64,000 bases of DNA from Gaiellaceae bacterium (GTDB lineage Bacteria > Actinomycetota > Thermoleophilia > Gaiellales > Gaiellaceae), in contig JAJTCQ010000008.1 in the NCBI GenBank assembly GCA_021323315.1, positions 1 to 64,000 on the forward strand, written 5' to 3'. This document shows, in pieces, positions 43,036 to 51,175 of the stretch. The notes below the pieces were generated by a model. It was not told where the DNA came from. It saw only the letters and a list, made by a program, of their open reading frames with translations, and did no database searches. Position numbers and translations under genes: made by a program. The first letter of the stretch is position 1; every line of letters begins with the position of its first letter.

Positions 43036-43377
43036 CTAGGTAGAGACCGGAACCTTCCCTTCCGGAGTCACCTTGTCGATGACATCCTGTAGGACGTCGG
43101 CCGTTCTCTGCGCAGCCGTGTCGACGTCGACCCCGGCCTTGTCCGCCACCGCCTGCAGCTTCTGGGGATCCACCGTCTTCTTGATGTCCTCGGCAGTCGC
43201 CGGCGTGTTCGGGCCGGTCGAGATCCACGAGTCCACCTTGTCCCCGAGACCGCTCGACTCGAACTTCTGCCTGAGCGAGCTCACGTCGATGTCGCCGACC
43301 AGGTCCTTGAGCTGGCTCTGCAGCTTGCCCGTGTCACCGGTCGAGATTGCCGCCTTCAGGTCGTCGAAGGGGCTCAT
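43036..43377 (-). CDS. YidB-like (DUF937-type) small protein
   Basis: A 113-residue protein: a helical N-terminus SPFDDLKAAISTGDTGKLQS, then LRQKFESSGLGDKVDSWIST, then the hallmark GPNTPATAEDIKKTVDPQKL and VDVDTAAQRTADVLQDVIDK, ending with a short extended strand. These proteins are abundant in actinobacteria, with unknown function. The start has AAGGAG upstream, and the family-standard length makes the much longer frame unlikely. Confidence 0.8.
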   Translation of the reverse strand: MSPFDDLKAAISTGDTGKLQSQLKDLVGDIDVSSLRQKFESSGLGDKVDSWISTGPNTPATAEDIKKTVDPQKLQAVADKAGVDVDTAAQRTADVLQDVIDKVTPEGKVPVST

Positions 43378-43567
43378 GTCCACTCCTTCCTGACGCAGAT
43401 AGGGCACTTCTCGCATGCCCCGTGCCGCACGCCGAAACCGACCAGCGGGTCGACGACTGGAGTCGACCGCGATGAGCGACGTAGCGCCGCGTGGCGCTGC
43501 CTCTGCGGGGCGGTGAGCTACGACTGCGCGGGTCGCTGCGCGCCATCTGCGTCTGGCATTGCCCCGA

Positions 43568-45631
43568 GTGCAGCATTGGAGCGGTGCTGGACCGAGGCTT
43601 GTTGCGAAGTCGGCACGGAGACCGCCCGAAGCGATTCCTATACTCGCCCGCCTGACCGATCTCGCCTCCCCGCTCCGCGAGCTCTTCGGCTTCGACGCCT
43701 TCCGGCAAGGGCAGGAGGACGTCGTCCGCGCCGCGATCGCCGGGCGAGACACGCTCGCGCTGATGCCGACCGGGTCGGGCAAGTCGCTGACCTACCAGCT
43801 CGCGGCGATGCTCCGCCCGGAGCCCACGCTCGTCCTCTCGCCGCTCATCGCGCTGATGAAGGACCAGGTGGACAAGCTTCCGCACCAGATCGCCGCGACG
43901 GCGACCTTCGTGAACTCGTCCCTCTCGCAGGATGAGACGGCGGAGCGCCTCGCAGCGGTCGAGCTGGGCGAGACGCGGCTCGTCTACGCGGCGCCGGAAC
44001 GACTCCGCCAGGCGCGCTTCGTCGAGCTCCTCTCGACAGTCGGGATCGGGCTCGTCGTGGTGGACGAGGTGCACTGCGTGAGCATGTGGGGGCACGACTT
44101 CCGCCCCGACTACCTCTTCATCCGGCGCGGCCTCGAGGCACTCGGCGACCCGACGCTCCTCGGAATGACGGCGACGGCGACGCCGGAGACCGCACGCGAC
44201 ATCGGGCACGCGCTCGGGCGCGAGCTCGAGGTCGTGCACACGAGCGTCGTGCGCCCGAATCTCCGCTACGACGTGCAAGAGGTCGCGAACGCCGAGGATC
44301 GAATCGAGATACTCGTCGAGCGCCTGCGCACGCTCCGCGGCGGCTCCGCGATCGTCTACTCCAGATCGCGCCGCTCGACCGAGGAGCTGGCACGCGTCCT
44401 GCGCGGCCACGGCTTCCGCACCGAGCACTACCACGCGGGCCTCCAGCCGGCCGAGCGGACCCGCGTCCAGGACGACTTCGTCGCCGATCGCGCGCAGGTC
44501 GTCGTCGCCACCACTGCCTTCGGGATGGGCATCGACAAGCCCGACGTGCGGCTCGTCTGTCTCGTGAGCTACCCGGACTCGCTCGAGGGTTACGTGCAGA
44601 TGGTCGGACGAGCCGGGCGCGACGGCGAGCCGAGCCAGACGCTCCTGCTGGCGAGCCCCGCGGACGCAGGGACGCTCAGGCGCTTCGCGGTCGCCGACGT
44701 GCCCTCGCTGACGGAGCTTCGCTCGGTCTACGGCGCGCTCCGGGTCGCGCAGGGCCTCGTCGATCCCGACGAGCTCTCCGCCGTGGTGCCCGATCGCGAC
44801 GCACGCGTGCTCGTCGGGATGCTCGAGCAGGCGGGTCTCCTCCGTCGCGACTTCGACGAAGGACGACGCATGCGGATCTCGCTCGATGCCGCGCCGCGCG
44901 ACGCGCCCGAGCGCGTCGAGACGCTGCTGGAGCGCGCGCGGCTCGTCGCGGAGTCGCGTGCGGACCGGGTCGTCGCGTTCGCCGAGACGCGCGTCTGCCG
45001 CCACGAGCAGGTCGCCGTGCACTTCGGGGAGCGGTTCGACGCGCCGTGTGGAAGCTGCGACGTGTGCGCCCCGCTCGCGCGTGGATCGGCGTCGATCTCG
45101 AGCCCGCCACCTCCCCTGCCGGAGGACGTCGGAGTTGCGATCGTCGACGCCGTCGCGTCGCTCACCTGGCCGCTCGGGCGACGGAGCCTCCTGGCGACGC
45201 TCCGCGGGTCGTTGAAGGCGCCGCCGTCGGCGCGCAGGTCGCTCGCGTACCGGATCCTCGCGGCCGCAAGCGACGCCGAAGTGCGTCGCTGGGTCGAGCT
45301 CGTCCAGCGGTCAGGAGCTTTAGTCGAGGTGACCACGCCTGACGGGTTCCGCGTCCTCCACGTCGATCCGGCCGTACCGCCGCCGCGCATCGGAACCGGC
45401 ATGGCCGCCGACGTCGACGAGGACCTCGTCGCGCGACTGCGCAGCTGGCGCCTGGAGCGCTCGCAGGAGGACGCCGTGCCGGCCTACGTGGTCCTCCACG
45501 ACGCCACGCTGCGCGAGCTTGCGGCAGTTCGTCCACGGACGCTCGACGAGCTCGCAGGGATCAAGGGATTCGGCCCGGTGAAGGTCGACCGCTACGGCGA
45601 CGCCCTGCTCGCCGTTCTCGCCACGGCCTAG
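43568..45631 (+). CDS. recQ: RecQ-family ATP-dependent DNA helicase with HRDC domain
   Basis: About 687 residues. The DEAD-box core has MPTGSGKSLTYQLAAM (Walker A), LSPLIALMKDQVD, VVVDEVHCVSMWGHDFRPDY and the C-terminal helicase motif YVQMVGRAGRDGEP. A four-Cys zinc site follows (CRHEQ, then CGSCDVC), then a winged helix, then a C-terminal HRDC domain (LHDATLRELAAVRPRTLDEL, AGIKGFGPVKV). The start is uncertain: GTG 43568, TTG 43559, or a leaderless CTG near 43652 seven bases after TATACT. It unwinds recombination and fork intermediates. Confidence 0.88.
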   Translation: MQHWSGAGPRLVAKSARRPPEAIPILARLTDLASPLRELFGFDAFRQGQEDVVRAAIAGRDTLALMPTGSGKSLTYQLAAMLRPEPTLVLSPLIALMKDQVDKLPHQIAATATFVNSSLSQDETAERLAAVELGETRLVYAAPERLRQARFVELLSTVGIGLVVVDEVHCVSMWGHDFRPDYLFIRRGLEALGDPTLLGMTATATPETARDIGHALGRELEVVHTSVVRPNLRYDVQEVANAEDRIEILVERLRTLRGGSAIVYSRSRRSTEELARVLRGHGFRTEHYHAGLQPAERTRVQDDFVADRAQVVVATTAFGMGIDKPDVRLVCLVSYPDSLEGYVQMVGRAGRDGEPSQTLLLASPADAGTLRRFAVADVPSLTELRSVYGALRVAQGLVDPDELSAVVPDRDARVLVGMLEQAGLLRRDFDEGRRMRISLDAAPRDAPERVETLLERARLVAESRADRVVAFAETRVCRHEQVAVHFGERFDAPCGSCDVCAPLARGSASISSPPPPLPEDVGVAIVDAVASLTWPLGRRSLLATLRGSLKAPPSARRSLAYRILAAASDAEVRRWVELVQRSGALVEVTTPDGFRVLHVDPAVPPPRIGTGMAADVDEDLVARLRSWRLERSQEDAVPAYVVLHDATLRELAAVRPRTLDELAGIKGFGPVKVDRYGDALLAVLATA

Positions 45632-45698
45632 TTCTTGCCGCAACTCGTCGGCACTGCCTAGGATGAACGGCGAGAACGCCAATCCGGTGGAGGTGAGC

Positions 45699-47099
45699 AT
45701 GTCCGAGAAGATGTGGGGAGGAGAGCCGTTCTGGGGGCTCGGCTACGAATGGGATCCGGACTGGGTCCTGACCGACCGCCAGAAGGAGCTCCGCGCGACG
45801 CTGATCGAGCTCTGCGAGAAGGAGATGCGCGCGAACGCGAAGCGCTCCGACGACGAGCTGCTGTTTCCGCGTCGCAACCTCGAGCTTCTCGGCGAGCACG
45901 GGTTCCTCGCCCTCACCGTGCCGGAGGAGTACGGCGGGCTCGGCGAGAACCACGTCGCCTACTCGATGACCTGCGAGACGATCGCGCGCTACGGGTGCGC
46001 GTCCACGGCGATGTGTTACGTCATGCACATCGGGGCCGTGAACGCGATCATGCTCCGTCCCACCGACGAGCTGGTCGAGCGCTACATCCGACCGCTCAGC
46101 TCCGGGAAGATCGGCACGCTCTCCTACTCCGACCCGGAGACCGGCTCGCACTTCTGGTACCCGATCTCGTCCGGGGCCGAGCGCGTGAACGGCGGGTTCA
46201 AGGTGCGCAAGAAGGCGTCGTGGACGACCTCGGCCGGCTTTGCCGACTTCTACGTCGTGCAGACGACGAGCCCTGACTTCTCGGGCTACGACGACCTCTC
46301 CGTCTTCGTGATCGACGGCGAGGAGGCGCAGGCGCAGCCAGCGCTCTGGGACGCGCTCGGGCTCCGCGGGAACCAGTCCGGCCCGCTCGAGGTGCCCGAC
46401 GTCGAGATCTCCGGTGACCAGATCGTGGGCCCCGTCGGCGACGGCGCGGCGTCGAACGACGAATCCGTCGACCCCTGGTTCCTCATCGGCTCCTCGTCGG
46501 TGTGGAACGGCATTGCCCTCGGCACCATCGACATCGCGAAACGGCACACGACGCGCAAGCGCCATGTCGACGTCGGATTGCGCGTCGCCGACTACCCGAC
46601 GATCCAGGACTACGTCGGCGAGGCGCTCATGGACACGAACGCGTCCCGCCTCTTCGTCCTCTCCGTCGCCCAGGCGATGGACGACGCGACCGACAACAAC
46701 ACGAAGGTGCTCGCCGTCGGCGAGCTCGCGCGCGCCGACTTCCTGCACTGGGCCTGGCAGATCAAGTTCGAGGCAGCGAAGAACGTCGCCCACGTCGTGG
46801 ACAAGATGCTCCACGCCTGCGGAGGTTCCGGATACAAGCGCGACATGGAGCTCGAGCGCTACCTCCGCGACGCCAAGGCTGGCTGGGTCATGGGGCCGAC
46901 GAACGAGGTGCTCCGCCAGTTCGTCGGCAAGGCCGTCCTCCTCGGCTTCGAGGCGCTCGACTACTGGAACCAGTCGTACAACCGCCGCGCCGTCGAGAAC
47001 GAGGTGAAGAAGCTCGACGCGGAGGGCAAGCGCGAGCTGGCCGAGAAGCTCATGGCCGAGGCGGCCGAGATGGAGGCGAAGGCGCCCGCGAAGGCCTGA
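45699..47099 (+). CDS. Acyl-CoA-dehydrogenase-fold flavoprotein lacking the usual catalytic Glu
   Basis: A 466-residue protein of the acyl-CoA dehydrogenase/oxidase fold: N-terminal helical domain (TDRQKELRATLIELCEKEMR, ALTVPEEYGGLGENHVAYS), beta barrel with LSYSDPETGSHFWY and GFKVRKKASWTTSA, and a C-terminal helical bundle with MLHACGGSGYKRDMELERYL. Where typical enzymes read IYEGTNEIQR, this one reads VMGPTNEVLR, so the base Glu is replaced. That favours another flavin reaction, such as amine or nitroalkane oxidation or monooxygenation. The ATG at 45699 follows GGTGGAGGT. It is one base upstream of the DUF1989-GcvT gene. Confidence 0.82.
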   Translation: MSEKMWGGEPFWGLGYEWDPDWVLTDRQKELRATLIELCEKEMRANAKRSDDELLFPRRNLELLGEHGFLALTVPEEYGGLGENHVAYSMTCETIARYGCASTAMCYVMHIGAVNAIMLRPTDELVERYIRPLSSGKIGTLSYSDPETGSHFWYPISSGAERVNGGFKVRKKASWTTSAGFADFYVVQTTSPDFSGYDDLSVFVIDGEEAQAQPALWDALGLRGNQSGPLEVPDVEISGDQIVGPVGDGAASNDESVDPWFLIGSSSVWNGIALGTIDIAKRHTTRKRHVDVGLRVADYPTIQDYVGEALMDTNASRLFVLSVAQAMDDATDNNTKVLAVGELARADFLHWAWQIKFEAAKNVAHVVDKMLHACGGSGYKRDMELERYLRDAKAGWVMGPTNEVLRQFVGKAVLLGFEALDYWNQSYNRRAVENEVKKLDAEGKRELAEKLMAEAAEMEAKAPAKA

Positions 47100-47100
47100 C

Positions 47101-49413
47101 GTGACGCAGACGCTCATTCGAGGGCTGCTTCCCGAGGATCCGTTTCTCGAGCTGTACCTCGTGCGTCCCGGTGGCGCGACGGTGTTCGCACTCGGTCCCG
47201 ACGAACGGATGACCGTCGTCGACACGCGCGGCAACCAGACCGCCGAGATCTCGGTGCTGGGTGCCGACGGGCGCGACGACGCGGCCGCACTCGAGGCGAC
47301 GGCCGACGCGCCCGCGACCGTGGTCAGGGCAGCACTCGCCGACCGCAACGGCAGCCTCCTCGCGCACGAGCTCGGCTCGCGCGGGCTCGATCCCGCCGAT
47401 GCGCTCGCCATCCGGCTGTTCGGCGAGTTGTCGCCCGCGGGTTCGGCGCAGACGTTCCGTGCGGAGCGCGCCGTGACGGTGGTCGTCGCCGCGCCGGCGG
47501 GCCGCATCGTCGACGGCGCGCCGCCGCCCTCGGAGCTCCTCGTCGAGGTGCGGCGCGTGACGCCGCGCACCTACGAGCAGCAGGAGCTCCCTCCGCCACT
47601 CGCGGAGCCGCGACTCGACGTGCGCGTCGACTCGGCGACCGCCCTCGCGTACGAGGTGCGCGCCGGCGAGTTCATCCAGGTGATCGACATCGAGGGCAAG
47701 CAGTGCTCGGACTTCCTCGCGTTCCACCGCGGGAAGCTCGAGTCGGGACTCGAGCGCGGGCTCGACGCGACGACGACGCGCTCGCTCATGGGCCAGGCGT
47801 ACCCGCAGCCGGGACTGCAGGGGAAGTTCTACGACGTCGACCAGGATCCGCTGATCGAGGTCGTCCGCGACACGGTCGGCCGGCATGACACCTTCGGCCT
47901 CGCCTGCACGGCCAAGTACTACGAGGACAAGGGCTATCCCGGCCACGTCAACTGCAGCGAGAACTTCAACGGGCAGGTCAAGCGATACGGCGTCGCGCCG
48001 CGCATGGGCTGGGAGGCACTCAACTTCTTCTACAACACCGGCTTCGACGCGAACAACGTCTTCGTCATGGACGAGCCATGGTCGCGTCCCGGCGACTACG
48101 TGCTCCTGCGGGCACTGAGCGATCTGGTGTGCGCGTCGTCATCGTGCCCGGACGACATCGACCCGGCGAACGGTTGGCAAGTCACGCCGATCCACGTGCG
48201 CGTGTACGCCCCGGACAACAGCTTCTCCGTGGCGATCGCGCGTCGCGTGACCCCGGACGCCGATCCCGTGCTCACGAAGGAGACGACCTTCCACCCCCGC
48301 ACGAGCGAGCTCACGAAGAGCTTCGTCGAATACCGCGGTTACTGGCTCCCGCACTGCTTCGACAACGAAGGAGTCATTGCGGAGTACTGGGCGTGCCGTG
48401 AGCGCTCGGCGGTCATGGATCTCTCGCCACTCAGGAAGTGGGAGGTGCTCGGCCCGGATGCAGAGGCGCTGATCCAGCACGCGATCACGCGCGACGCGCG
48501 GCGACTCTCGGTCGGCCAGGTGACGTACACCGCGCTCTGCAACGAAACCGGCGGGATGATCGACGACGCGACCGTCTACCGCCTCGGGCAGGACAACTTC
48601 CGCTTCGTGGGCGGGGACGAGTACGACGGGGTCTGGCTGAACGAGCTCCGCGCGAAGCTCGAGCTCAAGGCCTGGGTGAAACCCTCGACCGATCAGCTTC
48701 ACAACGTCGCCGTCCAGGGACCCGAGAGCCGTGGGCTCCTGGAGAAGATCGTGTGGACGCCGCCGACGCAGACCTCGCTCGAGGATCTCAAGTGGTTCCG
48801 CTTCACGGTCGGGCGGATCGGGACGTACGACGGCATCCCGATCGTCGTCTCCCGCACCGGCTACACGGGGGAGCTCGGCTACGAGGTCTGGTGCCACCCC
48901 TCCGACGGGCCGGCGGTCTGGGATGCGATCTGGGAGGCCGGCTCCAAGCATGGCCTGACGCCGCTCGGTCTGGAAGCGCTCGACATCCTGCGCATCGAGT
49001 CCGGGTTGATCTTCGCCGGCTCCGAGTTCGACGACCAGGTCGACCCATTCGAGGCGGGGATCGGCTTTGCGGTCGACCTGAAGACCGACGACGACTTCGT
49101 CGGACGCGCTGCGCTCGAGGACCGCCAGGCGCATCCCCAGCGCGTCCTCGTCGGGCTCGAGCTGGAGGGCAACGAGACCGCCGGACACGGAGACGAGGTC
49201 TACGTCGGCCGGCAGCGTGTCGGCGTCGTCACGAGCGGCACGCGGAGCCCGATCCTGAAGAAGAACATCGCGCTGGCACGCATCGCGGTGCAATACGCGG
49301 ACCTCGACACGAAGCTCGAGGTGGGCAAGCTCGACGGGCTGCAGAAGCGGATTCCGGCGACCGTCGTTCGCTTCCCCTTCTACGACCCGGAGAAGACCCG
49401 GCCGCGCTCGTAG
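47101..49413 (+). CDS. Fusion of tandem DUF1989 domains with an aminomethyltransferase (GcvT) domain
   Basis: A 770-residue three-part protein. Residues 15-165 are a degenerate DUF1989 domain (DERMTVVDTRGNQTAEISVL, Cys lost). Residues 185-390 are a full DUF1989 domain with candidate metal ligands in EGKQCSDFLAFHRG, CTAKYYEDKGYPGHVNCSEN and DPANGWQVTPIHV. Residues 400-770 are a GcvT fold (AVMDLSPLRKWEVLGPDAEA, VVSRTGYTGELGYEVWCHPS, EALDILRIESGLIFAGSEFD). DUF1989 pairs form carboxyguanidine deiminase in guanidine degradation, and GcvT moves C1 units to THF. Together they suggest a C-N hydrolysing, THF-linked demethylase (inference). Confidence 0.83.
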   Translation: MTQTLIRGLLPEDPFLELYLVRPGGATVFALGPDERMTVVDTRGNQTAEISVLGADGRDDAAALEATADAPATVVRAALADRNGSLLAHELGSRGLDPADALAIRLFGELSPAGSAQTFRAERAVTVVVAAPAGRIVDGAPPPSELLVEVRRVTPRTYEQQELPPPLAEPRLDVRVDSATALAYEVRAGEFIQVIDIEGKQCSDFLAFHRGKLESGLERGLDATTTRSLMGQAYPQPGLQGKFYDVDQDPLIEVVRDTVGRHDTFGLACTAKYYEDKGYPGHVNCSENFNGQVKRYGVAPRMGWEALNFFYNTGFDANNVFVMDEPWSRPGDYVLLRALSDLVCASSSCPDDIDPANGWQVTPIHVRVYAPDNSFSVAIARRVTPDADPVLTKETTFHPRTSELTKSFVEYRGYWLPHCFDNEGVIAEYWACRERSAVMDLSPLRKWEVLGPDAEALIQHAITRDARRLSVGQVTYTALCNETGGMIDDATVYRLGQDNFRFVGGDEYDGVWLNELRAKLELKAWVKPSTDQLHNVAVQGPESRGLLEKIVWTPPTQTSLEDLKWFRFTVGRIGTYDGIPIVVSRTGYTGELGYEVWCHPSDGPAVWDAIWEAGSKHGLTPLGLEALDILRIESGLIFAGSEFDDQVDPFEAGIGFAVDLKTDDDFVGRAALEDRQAHPQRVLVGLELEGNETAGHGDEVYVGRQRVGVVTSGTRSPILKKNIALARIAVQYADLDTKLEVGKLDGLQKRIPATVVRFPFYDPEKTRPRS

Positions 49414-49424
49414 GAGTCGCGACC

Positions 49425-49850
49425 ATGGCCCGGCGCGTCCTCCTCTGCCTGCCCTCCGGCACGGCGCTGATCGACCCCGACCCGGACGAGACCGCGAGGC
49501 GCGACGTCGAGCTGGCGACGGAGTGGGGCGGGAGCGCCGCCGGCATCATCGGCTGGTCCGAAGGTGGCTGGACCGCCGTCGACCTCGCCGCGCAGCACGG
49601 CGACCTCGTCGATCGGCTCGTACTCGTGTCGACACCCGTGCCCGGCGAGGGGGCCGCCGCGCCGAGCGCGGTGACCGCGAAGACGCTCCTCCTGTACGGG
49701 TCTCGTGACGGAGGCAATGCACAGGCACGGTGGTGGCAGAACGCCGTTGGCGGCAGGATCGAGATGCTTCCGGGTGAAGGGCGTGACATCCTCGGGCGCG
49801 TCTGGGCGCGCGCGCTCTCGCACGTCGCTCCCGGGCGCCTCCGGAAGTAG
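49425..49850 (+). CDS. Short alpha/beta-hydrolase-like protein
   Basis: A 141-residue minimal alpha/beta hydrolase. The nucleophile elbow is IIGWSEGGWTAVDLAAQHGD (G-x-S-x-G) and the acid region is LLLYGSRDGGNAQ. The usual His near the end is replaced: the loop reads MLPGEGRDILGRV where PGxGHD is normal. It may therefore be a weak or non-catalytic member. The cap domain is missing. ATG 11 bases after the fusion gene. Confidence 0.65.
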   Translation: MARRVLLCLPSGTALIDPDPDETARRDVELATEWGGSAAGIIGWSEGGWTAVDLAAQHGDLVDRLVLVSTPVPGEGAAAPSAVTAKTLLLYGSRDGGNAQARWWQNAVGGRIEMLPGEGRDILGRVWARALSHVAPGRLRK

Positions 49851-49859
49851 CGTTCCCCC

Positions 49860-50717
49860 ATGGTCGAGTCCTTCTCGCTCGAGCAGGTCGACTCGTTCCA
49901 GCGCGACGGCTTCCTGATCGTCGACGAGGGCCTTGTGTCCGAGCGCGGGCTCGAGCTCCTCCGCGAACGCTACGTCCCGCTCTTCGAGGGCGAGTACGAG
50001 ACCGGGATCCGGCCGGACGAAGTGAACTGGGTGGCCGGGCGCGATCCCGAAGACCGCACGCGCCAGCTCTGCAACGCCTGGAAGGCCGACGACGTGATCG
50101 CAGCCCAGGTGCTGTCCGAGCGGACCGGGCGCCTCGCCGCGCAACTCGCAAGCTACCGGGGCGTGCGGATCCTCCAGGACAACGTGCTCTGGAAGCCGCC
50201 CGGCACGAAGGCGATCGGTTTCCACCAGGACTCCTCGTACGCGGACTACCTCGTCCCGCCGGAGATGATCACGTGCTGGATCTCGCTCCACGAGACGCAG
50301 GCCGACGCGGGGCCGATCGAGTTCGTCCGCGGCTCTCACACGTGGCCGAAGTCGCCGCCTGAGCGCACCCAGTTCCACGCCCCGGCCGACTGGCTCGCCG
50401 GGCCGCGGGCGGCCGCACCGGAAGGCGTCGAGCTCGAGACGGTTCCGGTCGTCGTGAAGGCGGGCGGCGGCTCGTTCCACCACGGCCTGACCTGGCACGG
50501 CTCGGCGCCGAACTCTTCGGGAACGGTCGCGCGCATGGCGCTGGTCTCACACTTCCTGCCGGTCGAAGCGCGGTTCCACGAAACGAACGTCGACGTCAAC
50601 TACTCGCGCTACCGGCGTCGCGGCGACCTCTCGATGGACGAGTCGTTCTTCCCGGTCGTCTGGACGGAGTCGGGCTACCGCACGCCCTGGCTCGCCGAGC
50701 TGCCCGACCTGGGCTAG
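49860..50717 (+). CDS. Phytanoyl-CoA dioxygenase (PhyH) family oxygenase
   Basis: A 285-residue non-haem Fe(II)/2-oxoglutarate-dependent dioxygenase. The N-terminal segment SLEQVDSFQRDGFLIVDEGL is typical. The 2-His-1-carboxylate facial triad is IGFHQDSSYADYL (His and Asp) near residue 120 and GGSFHHGLTWHGSAPN near residue 205. The 2-oxoglutarate Arg likely lies in GTVARMALVSHFLP. Substrate unknown; betaine, carnitine or methylamine-like compounds are plausible given the neighbours. CTAG stop overlap with the next gene. Confidence 0.88.
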   Translation: MVESFSLEQVDSFQRDGFLIVDEGLVSERGLELLRERYVPLFEGEYETGIRPDEVNWVAGRDPEDRTRQLCNAWKADDVIAAQVLSERTGRLAAQLASYRGVRILQDNVLWKPPGTKAIGFHQDSSYADYLVPPEMITCWISLHETQADAGPIEFVRGSHTWPKSPPERTQFHAPADWLAGPRAAAPEGVELETVPVVVKAGGGSFHHGLTWHGSAPNSSGTVARMALVSHFLPVEARFHETNVDVNYSRYRRRGDLSMDESFFPVVWTESGYRTPWLAELPDLG

Positions 50718-51175
50718 CCGGGGAGGAATTCCCCGAGGCTCTCGAGCGTCTCGAGGATGAGCCACGGAGGCACCGTCTCGGCGGCGCGGCGTACGAGCGG
50801 TGCGACGAGTCCGGGCAGAGACCCCGCCTCCTCCGCGTCGTCGACCGCGCGCACGAGGCCGTCCGTGATCGCCCGCTCGAGCTCGTCGCGGTCGAGCCCT
50901 TGCTCCTCGGAGAACGCGGTCAGCGCGTCCTCGCTGCGCAAGGCGAGCACGAGCTCCTCGCGCGAGACGCCGAGCTCGCAGGCCACGCCGTCGACACCGG
51001 CGAGCGCGATCCGCTCCAGCGTCTCCGCCACCCCGTCGGCGTCCGGCCGCTCGCGCAGCTCGCACGGGTCGGCGATGGGCGCCGGCTCGAACCGCCCCCC
51101 GCCGAGCGCCAGGTACGGGACGACGACGGCCGCCACGAGCCCGAGGGAGACGAGTAGCGGCGCGGCTCGTCTCAC
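50714..51175 (-). CDS. Membrane-anchored hypothetical protein
   Basis: A 153-residue protein with one N-terminal signal/anchor helix (AAPLLVSLGLVAAVVVPYLAL) and an acidic helical exterior: VAETLERIALAGVDGVACEL, then REELVLALRSEDALTAFSEE, QGLDRDELERAITDGLVRAV. Two Cys (DPCEL and ACELG) could form a disulphide. The GTG start overlaps the MFS stop by four bases, so it is co-made with the exporter and may assist it. No known family. Confidence 0.65.
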   Translation of the reverse strand: MRRAAPLLVSLGLVAAVVVPYLALGGGRFEPAPIADPCELRERPDADGVAETLERIALAGVDGVACELGVSREELVLALRSEDALTAFSEEQGLDRDELERAITDGLVRAVDDAEEAGSLPGLVAPLVRRAAETVPPWLILETLESLGEFLPG

